Shown here: positions 34,542 through 43,197 of the stretch, in pieces
Position numbering within the stretch: the first letter of the stretch is position 1
How the letters are laid out: every line of letters begins with the position of its first letter
NCBI RefSeq assembly: GCF_023278185.1
Contig: NZ_CP066356.1
Span: forward strand, 6,130,001 to 6,194,000
Direction of reading: 5' to 3'
Source: Bradyrhizobium elkanii USDA 76
GTDB lineage: Bacteria > Pseudomonadota > Alphaproteobacteria > Rhizobiales > Xanthobacteraceae
Length of the DNA stretch: 64,000 nt
Notes under the pieces: generated by a model
The model's database searches: none
Told to the model about the DNA's origin: nothing
Seen by the model: the letters and a program-made list of their open reading frames with translations, nothing else
Position numbers and translations under genes: made by a program

Positions 34542-35180
34542 GTGCTGGCATCAGACACGTCCAACGCCCCCGGTGAAAAGGAATTGTCCCAGGGGCTGCG
34601 AACAACGAGGAGACGTCAATTGCTACCAAGAATGTCGCGGGAAGAAGCGGAACTGTTCTTGTCATTTGTGAGAAATAGCCGCGATTACGTCGAATTCGGC
34701 ACAGGCGGAAGTACGGTCATCGCCTCAAAGCACGTCACGAACTCGATATTGTCCATCGATTCCTCACAGGACTGGCTGGATCAGGTCGATCGTGCGTGCG
34801 CCTCAGCTCGTACGAAGCCGCATTTGACGTTCATCGACATCGGACGCACTGGCGATTGGGGTTTCCCGGTCGACCCATCAACAAAGCCGCGTTGGCCGGA
34901 CTATCACTCGACCATCTGGGAAACGCCGCAAAGCGCCGATGCTGATCTTTATCTCGTCGACGGCCGCTTCAGGGTCGCATGCTTCGCCCAGATCGTCCTG
35001 CACTGCAGCCCGACTGCAATCATCGGCATGCACGATTTCAGCTCTCGCCCCGCCTATCATTGCGTCAGAGAGATCGCTCGCGAGATTGCGACGGCCGGCG
35101 ACATGTCGTTCTTCATGCCGCTTGCGAAGAGAGACGCTGCCGAAGCCATACTGCAGTCGTTCAGCGGAGAGCCGTCCTGA
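34542..35180 (+). CDS. SAM-dependent methyltransferase-like protein
   Basis: About 212 residues. The glycine motif EFGTGGSTVIAS (near 51-62) followed by SIDSSQDW resembles motif I and II of class I methyltransferases, and YLVDGRFRVAC fits motif IV. The start is uncertain: GTG at 34542 or ATG at 34632; the upstream sequence has no strong ribosome site for either. It follows rfbB after 168 bp, so it may have its own promoter. A sugar O-methyltransferase is possible given the setting, but the acceptor is unknown. Confidence 0.65.
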   Translation: MLASDTSNAPGEKELSQGLRTTRRRQLLPRMSREEAELFLSFVRNSRDYVEFGTGGSTVIASKHVTNSILSIDSSQDWLDQVDRACASARTKPHLTFIDIGRTGDWGFPVDPSTKPRWPDYHSTIWETPQSADADLYLVDGRFRVACFAQIVLHCSPTAIIGMHDFSSRPAYHCVREIAREIATAGDMSFFMPLAKRDAAEAILQSFSGEPS

Positions 35181-35274
35181 CCGGCGAGCTCTCCCGACAA
35201 GGCAACATTGCACCACGGCTTGCCGCCTGAGCGTTCAAGGCGGCAATGCCCCGACAGAGCAGCCAGATCCAACC

Positions 35275-36303
35275 TCAGGAAGGCAGCGTTTGCGCGCATA
35301 GCGCGTCAAAGGATGCAGCGAACTCGGCAAAGACGCGCTCCTCGGCCGGCGACGCAAATTCAACTTTGCCCGACTGGTCAATTCGCATCGACCCCGTTCC
35401 CAAGGGAGCCGTCTCGGGACCGCGGTCTTCCCGAAGAGAGAGCATCCGCTTGATCTCGGTCACGTACAGCTTCTCGTTCTCTGTCGCCCGCGATATATCC
35501 CGCTCCAATACTTTCTCAAGGGAGTCCCCGCGCTGCATGAATCCGCGGGCAATCAGCTTGTTGAGATTGGCGCGGATCCTCTGCGCGGGCGACAAGGTCG
35601 CCATATGCAGCAGGAAAAATCCAAACAACGGCGCCGGCGGCTTCTTTCCCTTGGCGATCTGGCAGTTGTGATTCACCTCTCCCGAGAAAGGCGCGGCAGC
35701 CGAACGGATCAACGGCTTGCCCCAGGTGAGGCCATTGCGGAGCGTGCCCAAATCGGTGCCGCACAACATCCTGTCGCGATAGGAAGGCGCGTTGTACAGC
35801 CAGGTCGATGGGATAAACGCACCACCTTCCTTGTCGTTCAGGTGATGCAATATCGAAGCGTCGCTCGTGAAGCGTTCGCCGTCATAGAACGCCAGAAACT
35901 CGTCCGTATCCAGGAAGCAATGGAAATCGGAAGAAGCCGACAGGCTGGCGTACAGCTCCTCGAAGTTTTTGGGATTGTGCAGATTGTTGTGAAATCCGCC
36001 GAAACTCGCGATCAGCAAGTCCGGCCCCAACTCTTCGTAAACCGACAAGACCTTGCTGTCGGCAGATCCATTGTCAAGAATGATCAGGTTCGCATCGCCC
36101 ACGATCTTCCTGTGATGGTCCACCCAATCCGCAAGGAAAAACGGATCATCCTTGGTCTTGAGAACGATCTTGAGCGCTCCATGGCTGCTCCGGATGCGAT
36201 CGCAAATCGCAGTAGATTCATTTTCCCATGCAACCAGCTGCATCAAACACGGTCCCTGTGCGTTGCAATCAACATCGACTGGTTTTAGCCAATCTAAGCT
36301 CAT
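35275..36303 (-). CDS. Glycosyltransferase, GT2/GT92-like (Glyco_tranf_2_4 type)
   Basis: A 342-residue cytoplasmic protein. The segment KTKDDPFFLADWVDHHRKI, the following LIILDNGSAD and the metal-binding-like FLDTDEF (near residue 131) are the hallmarks of this family, which is common in polysaccharide gene clusters of alphaproteobacteria. A helical C-terminal third follows. It stands alone on the minus strand, divergent from the GH99-like gene at 36413. Donor and acceptor not known. Confidence 0.8.
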   Translation of the reverse strand: MSLDWLKPVDVDCNAQGPCLMQLVAWENESTAICDRIRSSHGALKIVLKTKDDPFFLADWVDHHRKIVGDANLIILDNGSADSKVLSVYEELGPDLLIASFGGFHNNLHNPKNFEELYASLSASSDFHCFLDTDEFLAFYDGERFTSDASILHHLNDKEGGAFIPSTWLYNAPSYRDRMLCGTDLGTLRNGLTWGKPLIRSAAAPFSGEVNHNCQIAKGKKPPAPLFGFFLLHMATLSPAQRIRANLNKLIARGFMQRGDSLEKVLERDISRATENEKLYVTEIKRMLSLREDRGPETAPLGTGSMRIDQSGKVEFASPAEERVFAEFAASFDALCAQTLPS

Positions 36304-36412
36304 CGCGCAGAAAAAGTTTGGCCCATCATTAGCCGTACTGTCAGTTGATCATTAGGGCGTTTTTGAAGAGAATCAACAGGATGTTTGGGAAAACAACGGC
36401 GAGCGCTCGAAG

Positions 36413-37573
36413 ATGCTGACACGACGATTGTTCCTGGCCCTGGGCTCAGCTGGAGCCCTTAGCTATACGGTTGAGCGCGCCCTGGCCGCCCAGCAAGCGG
36501 CTGCGCGCACCGACCGGCCTCTGGTGGGCGCGCTGCGGTGGGACGCCTGGTATGCGCCCGGATCGACGCCAACGAAGGCGGTTGAAACATCGCTCTCGCC
36601 GCAGCAGTACCATTGGCGAGTTCCATTCTTTGCGAAGGAGACCACTGGAAAGAGCCGCAGTGAGATTGCCTTTCCGGAGATCACGCAACAGACGATCGAC
36701 AAGGAAATCAAGCAGGCCGTTTTCGCAGGCATCGACTACTGGGCGTTTGTCGCCTACGGCTCCGCCGATCCGATGTCGAGGGCCCTGAAGGTCTTCAGGG
36801 AAAGCCCGATCAAGAATGAGATTTCCTACTGCATCTTTACCGAGTTCCCTCGATGGGGCTCCCACGACAAGCCAAGCCCGCTGATTGACGAACACGTCAA
36901 ACTCATGGGCGACAGCAACTACCTGAAAGTAGCGGGCGGAAGACCGCTGTATTTTCTCGGCTTCATACATGTTGCCGACGTTGAAAAACGATGGGGTGGG
37001 ATCGAGAACCTGCGGGCCCAGATCGAGCAATTCAGAGCGCGTGTAAAGGCTGCGGGACACGGAGATCCGTATCTGGTGCTCACCGGTGACAAGAAACTGC
37101 TCAATGAACAGGGCGCTTTCCTGACTGCCGACGCGGTCAGTTCCTATGCCGGCGTTTACGGCAGCGTCCGTGGCTCCTATGCCGACCTCACGCGCGGCGC
37201 GGAGCGAGACTGGAATGAACTGGCCAAGAGCCGGCTTCCCGTCATCCCCACCGTGATGACCGGCTGGGACCGCCGTCCACGCATCGAACGCCCAGTGCCT
37301 TGGGAAGCCAAGCAGCGCCCCGGCGTGGGGATGGAAAATTTCTTCATTGCGCCGACCGGGGCGGAGCTGTCGGATCATCTGCATCGCTCGATCGAATGGA
37401 GGGCAGCTCAGCCCGGTGAGATGAAGTCTCCCGCGATCCTGATTTATGCCTGGAACGAAAACGACGAAGGCGGATGGCTTGTCCCCACCTTGCCCTGCAA
37501 GACCGAGCGCCTGGAGGCCCTGCGCAAGGTCCTGAAAGACGCGCAATCCAAGCAAAGGCCAAACCTTTGCTAG
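36413..37573 (+). CDS. Exported GH99/WbsX-like protein
   Basis: A 386-residue protein with a twin-arginine-like signal (TRRLFLALG, then a hydrophobic stretch to about residue 26), so it is probably exported folded. The mature part looks like the glycoside hydrolase 99-like fold: RPLVGALRWDAWY near the start, FAGIDYWAFVAYG in the middle and YAWNENDEGGW near residue 346, which corresponds to the WNEWxEG motif of WbsX proteins. The motif differs from WNEWAEG in having Asn-Asp, so the activity may differ. It could trim or modify exported polysaccharide. A second WbsX protein is at 38635. Confidence 0.75.
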   Translation: MLTRRLFLALGSAGALSYTVERALAAQQAAARTDRPLVGALRWDAWYAPGSTPTKAVETSLSPQQYHWRVPFFAKETTGKSRSEIAFPEITQQTIDKEIKQAVFAGIDYWAFVAYGSADPMSRALKVFRESPIKNEISYCIFTEFPRWGSHDKPSPLIDEHVKLMGDSNYLKVAGGRPLYFLGFIHVADVEKRWGGIENLRAQIEQFRARVKAAGHGDPYLVLTGDKKLLNEQGAFLTADAVSSYAGVYGSVRGSYADLTRGAERDWNELAKSRLPVIPTVMTGWDRRPRIERPVPWEAKQRPGVGMENFFIAPTGAELSDHLHRSIEWRAAQPGEMKSPAILIYAWNENDEGGWLVPTLPCKTERLEALRKVLKDAQSKQRPNLC

Positions 37574-37607
37574 CGCTGATGTGCTGAGGCTGGCGCCCGC
37601 GAGCTTC

Positions 37608-37691
37608 TTCAGCTGCGGACTTGTTCAGCTGCGACCTGGCGTCAGCCGTGACTTGGCAGCCGTGACTTGGCGCGTGATCTGGCGTCAGCCG
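37608..37691. repeat. Cluster of short direct repeats between convergent genes
   Basis: A perfect tandem 14-mer, AGCCGTGACTTGGC, occupies 37644-37657 and 37658-37671. TTCAGCTGCG occurs at 37608 and 37624, and TGGCGTCAGCCG at 37637 and 37680. The repeats lie in the 125-bp gap between the GH99-like gene and the convergent GT2. Recent slippage or duplication is the simplest explanation. Confidence 0.85.
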
Positions 37692-37698
37692 CGTTGTG

Positions 37699-38622
37699 CT
37701 AGCGCCATTCGGCCGGGACCGTCCATTGGTTCAGCTCCACGGTCCTGTGCTCTGCAAGATAAGGTGCGTAGAGCTGCCGCATCCAAAAGCGGAAATTCGG
37801 GTAGTTCCTGATCAGCTTGTAGAACGCCTCCCCCATGTTCAACGGACTGAGACAGGTCCCGTTCGGTGGCTTGGACGTCATCGCGCGCAGCGAATAGCTT
37901 TGCATGCAAGCCCGCGTTTCGCTTTCGGCCACCGAACTTAGTCCGCGGAAGCTGTTGGTTGCGTGCAACCGATACATGTACTGATCGGATTCCACGTATT
38001 TTGGTTCGACGATCGTGATCGCGCGCAGCGCGAATTCCCAATCGTGACAATATTTGAGGTCCGCGAACCACCCAGCCTGCCGCAACAGTTCGGCGCTCAA
38101 CACGAAATTTCCCGTCGAGGCGGCGATCTGCGACTCCAGGAAGGACCACGACAGCGGGCGATCGGAGCTTACCGCCTGGCTCGTTGCGTATCTGAGACGC
38201 GCCGGAAACTGATAACTCTTGATGGATTTCCCGTTCTCGTCGATCGGCTCGATCGCGGAGAAGCCGAAGAACACCTTTTCAGCGCCATGGCGGCCGACAA
38301 ATGTCTCGACCCGCTCCTTCGAAAAGGCGTCGTCCGAGTTGAGCAGGAAGAGCATGTCGCCCTTAGCAAGCGACAGCGCACGATTCCAGGTAAAGTGAGC
38401 TCCCATGTTGGTGGGATTCTTGAGCAGTTTGCACGATGCAAAACGCTTTGCGAACGACTTCCGCTTCAGAAGCCTTTCGGCCAGCTGGAAGCTGTTGTCC
38501 GGCGAATTGTCGTCGACAATGATCAGCTCAAGTTCGGGATGGGTCTGGTCGAAGACCGTCTCGAGACAGTGCTCGAGATAGGCCTCGTGCTTGTAGCAAG
38601 CAATCACCACGCTGGCTAACAT
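37699..38622 (-). CDS. GT2-family glycosyltransferase
   Basis: A 307-residue cytoplasmic or peripheral glycosyltransferase. SVVIACYKHEAYLE opens the GT-A fold, LIIVDDNSPDNS near residue 34 binds nucleotide, and FLLNSDDAF near 92 is the DxD-like metal site. Length is that of a simple single-domain GT2. It starts 12 bp after the stop of the WbsX-like gene, so the two are co-transcribed on the minus strand. Specificity unknown. Confidence 0.9.
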   Translation of the reverse strand: MLASVVIACYKHEAYLEHCLETVFDQTHPELELIIVDDNSPDNSFQLAERLLKRKSFAKRFASCKLLKNPTNMGAHFTWNRALSLAKGDMLFLLNSDDAFSKERVETFVGRHGAEKVFFGFSAIEPIDENGKSIKSYQFPARLRYATSQAVSSDRPLSWSFLESQIAASTGNFVLSAELLRQAGWFADLKYCHDWEFALRAITIVEPKYVESDQYMYRLHATNSFRGLSSVAESETRACMQSYSLRAMTSKPPNGTCLSPLNMGEAFYKLIRNYPNFRFWMRQLYAPYLAEHRTVELNQWTVPAEWR

Positions 38623-38634
38623 AGGACTCTCAAC

Positions 38635-40845
38635 TCAATGCCGAACGACCAGGGAATGGCTTGATCCAACCAGCAGGTTTTCTCCTTCGCCAACCTCGAG
38701 CATCGAAAGCCTGTACTCTCCGTCCGGCAGTCCCTTGAGCATGAAGCTGACCTCGAAGCCGAAGCAGCACTCGCGCGCGGTCGCCTTCATATACTCCGTG
38801 ACGTCCATTCGCTCGTGCCAATCGATGACGAGGCAGTACCCGCTCTTGCCGGCGTTCGTCTCGCCTTCCGGAGACAACACCAGAAACGAGATGCGGTTTC
38901 TCAGGGGCTCGAAGCCATCCTTGGCAAAAACCCACCCTCGGACCAGCACCCTGTAGCGCGGGTCCACCACCACGCGCTCCTCCGTTTGCGAATTGATATT
39001 CTCGATCACGAACATCGAGCCATCCGGACTTGCGATGGCACCCTCAATTTCGACCGGCAAGCCTTCGCGAATGCTCTGGAATCCGGTGAGCGCGACTTCA
39101 TTGCGCTGTAAGTTGGCGAGTACTTCGACATGAACTGCAGCACTCTTGATCGTCTGCTCGAGCTCCGATCTGCTCAAGCAGTCCAGCAGCGCGGAGTTCG
39201 AGCGCAGTTCTGCCGAGATCGACTCGCCGGCAGACACACGCCTGACGACGTCGAGATAGGCACGGCCGAAACGCGAGTCGGGCTCCAGATGGGCTCCCTC
39301 GGCCCATTCGTTCCACGAATTGATGAACACGATCGGCTGCTCGAAAGAACTCCGGCGCGCCCGCTCGGTCGCTTCACGAAGCCAGACTTCGAACGCCTCG
39401 GGGCTTGATCTGACGAACACGTGTCCACGCGAGCCCTTGCGCGGCGTGTTGTCCCAGCGCGGCATCACGGTTGGAAAGAACGGAAACTCGTAGACCTTGC
39501 CGAGCGTCGAGCGCATGGCTTCAAGATAGTCGTAGAGCTTGCCGGAAAACTCCGTCGGCGTCTCGACCTCTGCCCGGCTCAGCTCCCGCGCATTGACGGT
39601 ATGGGGCGGGAATTCCACGGCGGCATCGCAATGGAATTCTCGCGGATCGAACTCGCCGAACGTCATCGCATTGCAAATCAGCAGCTCGCCGATGCCGAGT
39701 TGCCTTGCACGCACACGCCAGGTTTGGAACAGGCGTTCCTTGTCCGGGATCAGCGAGGGACGGTAGATCAGAAGGATCTTGCGACCGTCAACCGTGATGT
39801 AGCGATCATCCAGGAGGATATCTGCCATATCGTCAATGAAGCGGACGTCATCCTCGAGGGAGTGGTTTTGGCCGAGCAGCAGCTCGGTATCAGAACCATC
39901 CCATCGCCGTGACCAGTTTTCGTTCGCCCAGCAGATGCAGAACGGGATGTTCGGCTCGCCGTCCTCCAGCAAAAGCCGCAGCGGCCGCTCCAGCAATCTT
40001 CGCCCCTGAAACCAGTAGGCGTAATAGCAAAAGCCGTGAACGCCGTAGCGGCGAGCCAGGTCTGCCTGTTGCTGACGGGTCTCGACCAATCTCATGTCAT
40101 AGAAGCCGAGATCCGCGGGCAACCACGGAGACTGGTGCGTGGCAAACTGCGGACGCATCTGGGAGACGTTGGTCCATTCGGTGAAGCCAGGCCCCCACCA
40201 ACGGTCGTTCTCCGCGAACGAATGGAATTGCGGCAGGTAGAAGCAGACGTAGCGTACCTCCTTCACGGAGGCGGCGCCCGCCATGGCGGCAACCAGTTTC
40301 TTGTCGTTGTTCGGAAACAACAGATCGTCGTAATCGTCGGTCGAGAAGCCGAGCGCGACGACCACCTCGTTCGACTCGAGTTTCTCGAACAGCGGTATTT
40401 CGTAGTATTCGCCGTCGTTCAGGCTGATGCGCAGGTAGATCTGCACGGGCTTGCGTTCCAGCAGCGTATTCTTCAGGGCGCGAGCCAAACGACGGCGCAC
40501 GCTTGGCGTGGATAGATTGATCCGAAATCCGGGACGCCCGATCACGGTGTGCGGACCGACGCTGGCCGGCACCGACCGGCCCGTCCGTCCCTCTTCGACA
40601 CAGTGGGAAGCAACAAAAAGCGATATCGCAACGGTCGAAGCAGGCGACTGCGCATCCACAATCCAGCCGGAGATCACTCGCCCGGAGTGCTCGAGGATCG
40701 CACCACGCAGCCTCGGTCCCGACTGGAAATCGCTGACATCGGGATCCAGGAATACACTCTGTGATTGATCGTCCTGCTGAACCGGACTGGCAACGGGCAA
40801 CATATCCTTCGTATCCCTGACGCTCCGTTCCACCATCTTGTTCAT
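38635..40845 (-). CDS. WbsX-like (GH99-like) protein with flanking beta domains
   Basis: A 736-residue protein without signal peptide. The central WbsX domain (about 196-545) shows CFYLPQFHSFAENDRWWGPG, WANENWSRRWDG and NSWNEWAEGAHLEPD, all highly typical. N- and C-terminal parts (about 45-195 and 590-736) look beta-rich; the N-terminal one contains ISGWIVDAQ, the C-terminal one RGWVFAKDG, and similar segments occur in the GT2 at 26810. WbsX-type proteins are found in O-antigen and exopolysaccharide clusters as putative glycosyltransferases or hydrolases. A ribosome site (AGGAG, GAGAAG) precedes the ATG. Confidence 0.83.
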   Translation of the reverse strand: MNKMVERSVRDTKDMLPVASPVQQDDQSQSVFLDPDVSDFQSGPRLRGAILEHSGRVISGWIVDAQSPASTVAISLFVASHCVEEGRTGRSVPASVGPHTVIGRPGFRINLSTPSVRRRLARALKNTLLERKPVQIYLRISLNDGEYYEIPLFEKLESNEVVVALGFSTDDYDDLLFPNNDKKLVAAMAGAASVKEVRYVCFYLPQFHSFAENDRWWGPGFTEWTNVSQMRPQFATHQSPWLPADLGFYDMRLVETRQQQADLARRYGVHGFCYYAYWFQGRRLLERPLRLLLEDGEPNIPFCICWANENWSRRWDGSDTELLLGQNHSLEDDVRFIDDMADILLDDRYITVDGRKILLIYRPSLIPDKERLFQTWRVRARQLGIGELLICNAMTFGEFDPREFHCDAAVEFPPHTVNARELSRAEVETPTEFSGKLYDYLEAMRSTLGKVYEFPFFPTVMPRWDNTPRKGSRGHVFVRSSPEAFEVWLREATERARRSSFEQPIVFINSWNEWAEGAHLEPDSRFGRAYLDVVRRVSAGESISAELRSNSALLDCLSRSELEQTIKSAAVHVEVLANLQRNEVALTGFQSIREGLPVEIEGAIASPDGSMFVIENINSQTEERVVVDPRYRVLVRGWVFAKDGFEPLRNRISFLVLSPEGETNAGKSGYCLVIDWHERMDVTEYMKATARECCFGFEVSFMLKGLPDGEYRLSMLEVGEGENLLVGSSHSLVVRH

Positions 40846-41160
40846 CGCTTCTCAAGCTCCTACCAACGTCTAACGCTGGTTCCAGTTTCTTTATCAGCCG
40901 TGTGGAAGATCGATATCCCGAGATCGCGTTGCCGTTCGAACCTGCCCCGGATCGTGACCTGATGCTTATCAGTCAACTTCACACAACCACAATGAGTATT
41001 TGTTGGCGATAGCCACATTAACGCAATCTCTCTGTCGTCGATATGAAAGCCATCGTTAGTTCTGCCCAGATTGTCGCGCGAAGCTGCCTGCTTCAGTGCC
41101 TTCGCGCCTAAAAACAAAGCCGCCGCTCGGCGCCGCGTGCGAAGCCCGCCTCCGACAATC
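40846..41160. other. Intergenic region between the Sel1 gene and the WbsX gene
   Basis: A 315-bp stretch with somewhat reduced GC. It should contain the promoter of the WbsX/GT2 operon. An inverted repeat CCAACGTCTAAC..CGTTAGACG-like pair was looked for; only a partial CAACGTCTAACGCTGG hairpin is visible at about 40863-40878. No gene seen. Confidence 0.5.
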
Positions 41161-43197
41161 TCAGCCAACACTCTCGCCCATTGCCTGCAGACGACGTCGC
41201 GCGCCTTCGTTGTTCTGCTGTGCCGCTTGTCGATACCAGTGCAGCGCCTGGTCGCGGTCCTGCGCGATGCCGTCGCCGGCGCGCAGTGCATCGCCAATCG
41301 CGAGTTGGGCTTCGACCATGCCCTGCTTCGCCGCGGCCTCGAACCATTCGGCCGCCTTCGCCGGATCGGCATCGCGCCCCTGTCCCCGGCCGAGCATCAC
41401 GGCAAGGTTGTATTGCGCCGTCGTGTGGCCCTGGCGCGCCGCCGCCTCGTACCAGGTGACGCCCTTGGCGAGGTCCTGCTCGACGCCCTGCCCGGTGCAA
41501 TACATCACCGCAAGCTTGAACTGCGCCGCGGCGTTGCCGCCGTCCGCCGCCTTGACGATCCAGCCGGCGGCGGCCTGCGGATCCTTGAGGCCGCTCTTGG
41601 GATCGGAATACAGCAGCGCCAAAGTGTGCTGGGCTTCGACGTGGCCGGCGCTTGCCGCACGTTTGAACCATTGCGCTGCGGCCGGAACATCGACGGCACC
41701 GCCGGATCTGCCCATGTGAAGCCCGCCCAGCTGAAATGCCGCAGCCGGATGGCCGGCCTCGGCCGCGTCGGTCAGCAGCGCACGTGCTTGCGCAAGACGC
41801 TCCGCGGACGGCTCATCCTGGATAAGAAACATCGCATAGGCCATCTTCGCATCGGCATCGCCGCCGTCGGCCGCCTTGCTGAGCCACTCCGCCGCACGCG
41901 CTTGATCGCGCGGCACGCCGTTGCCGGCAGAGTAGAGCCGACCGAGCTGCACGCCGGCGGCGCTGATGCCTCCCTCGGACGCGCGCTCGAACCACTTGAT
42001 CGCAGCCGCGACATCGCGCGCCACGCCCCTGCCATTGAGATAGAACACCGCAATGTTGTGGGCCGCCGTGGCGTGGCCGCCCTCCGCCGCACGCTCGAAC
42101 CATTTCGCAGCCTGACGGATGCTGGGCGGAACGCCGGTGCCGGTGGCATAGAAGCGTCCGGTCAGGAACTGCGCCTGCGTATCGCCGCGCTCGGCCGCCT
42201 TCTCGTACCAATACGCCGCCTCGCGCAGATCCGGCTCGGCGGCAGTCCCGAGCGCATAGAACTCGGCCAGCGCCTGGATCGCCGGCAGGTAGTCCTTCCG
42301 CGCCGCCTTGCGCAATGCGGTCTCGGCCCTGTCGAGATCCTTGACAGCCCCCTTGCCGCTCAACCGCAACAGCGCAATGTTGTAGAGCGCGATCGTATCG
42401 TCATGCGCAGCGGCACTCTGGAACAGCCGTGCGGCCTCTTCGACATTTTCGGGAAGCCCGGTGCCCTTGAGGCACATGAAAGCCAGCGCAACCTGTGCGC
42501 GAACATGTCCCTGCTCGGCCGCCTTGTGATACCAGATCGCGGCCTGCGCGTAATCGACCGGAACGCCGCGGCCCTGATAATACACATCGCCGAGTGCGAA
42601 TTCGCCGGACGCCGCTTTCTGCTCGGCCGCGGCCTGATACCAGCGCAGGGCAGCAGCGTGATCCCGCACGCAACCTTGCCCGTTGGCATACATGTCGCCG
42701 AGAATCGATTGCGCCTCCGCCTTGCCGGCTTCCGCCGCCACCGACATCCAGAGGAATGCGGCATCGACGTCCTTGGCCACGCCTGTCCCGTTCGGGAAGA
42801 CCAGATCGTGGAGGTTGATCGCCTTGTCGCCGAGACGGGCCGCCGTGGATTGCCGCCACATCTCGGGCCTGTTCGGTCCGAGCGTCGCCTTGACCCCGTT
42901 GAGGTAGATCAGGCCAAGCTGGAATTGCGCATCCAGATGTCCTTTCAGCGCGGCGCGTTCATACCACGCGACCGCGTCCGGAATGCTGCCGATAACGCCC
43001 TCGTTCCGCGCATAGAGCAGCCCGATCCGGTAATCCGCCTCAGGCTTGCCCGCCCGCGAGGCAAGCCGCCAAAAGCGCAGGGCTTCAAGGTATCGCCCGT
43101 TCTCGTAAGCCTCCAGTCCCCGTTCAAACTGCTTTGGGTCTGAACGGGAGGAGTCGGGCCGGAACAACTCGAGCAGGGATCTCGCAGACTCCATCAT
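41161..43197 (-). CDS. Sel1-repeat (SLR/TPR-like) protein
   Basis: A 678-residue protein made of about 17 Sel1-like repeats of around 36 residues after a short lead (repeated AAxWYxxAAxxGxxxAQ and LGxxYxxGxGVxxD elements). There is no signal peptide or membrane helix, so unlike ExoR it is probably cytoplasmic. Start ATG at 43197 (ATGATG) overlaps the TGA of the HlyD-type gene, so it is translated together with the type I exporter genes. Sel1 proteins act as adaptors in protein complexes; here it could bind the exporter or its cargo. This is inferred. Confidence 0.9.
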   Translation of the reverse strand: MMESARSLLELFRPDSSRSDPKQFERGLEAYENGRYLEALRFWRLASRAGKPEADYRIGLLYARNEGVIGSIPDAVAWYERAALKGHLDAQFQLGLIYLNGVKATLGPNRPEMWRQSTAARLGDKAINLHDLVFPNGTGVAKDVDAAFLWMSVAAEAGKAEAQSILGDMYANGQGCVRDHAAALRWYQAAAEQKAASGEFALGDVYYQGRGVPVDYAQAAIWYHKAAEQGHVRAQVALAFMCLKGTGLPENVEEAARLFQSAAAHDDTIALYNIALLRLSGKGAVKDLDRAETALRKAARKDYLPAIQALAEFYALGTAAEPDLREAAYWYEKAAERGDTQAQFLTGRFYATGTGVPPSIRQAAKWFERAAEGGHATAAHNIAVFYLNGRGVARDVAAAIKWFERASEGGISAAGVQLGRLYSAGNGVPRDQARAAEWLSKAADGGDADAKMAYAMFLIQDEPSAERLAQARALLTDAAEAGHPAAAFQLGGLHMGRSGGAVDVPAAAQWFKRAASAGHVEAQHTLALLYSDPKSGLKDPQAAAGWIVKAADGGNAAAQFKLAVMYCTGQGVEQDLAKGVTWYEAAARQGHTTAQYNLAVMLGRGQGRDADPAKAAEWFEAAAKQGMVEAQLAIGDALRAGDGIAQDRDQALHWYRQAAQQNNEGARRRLQAMGESVG

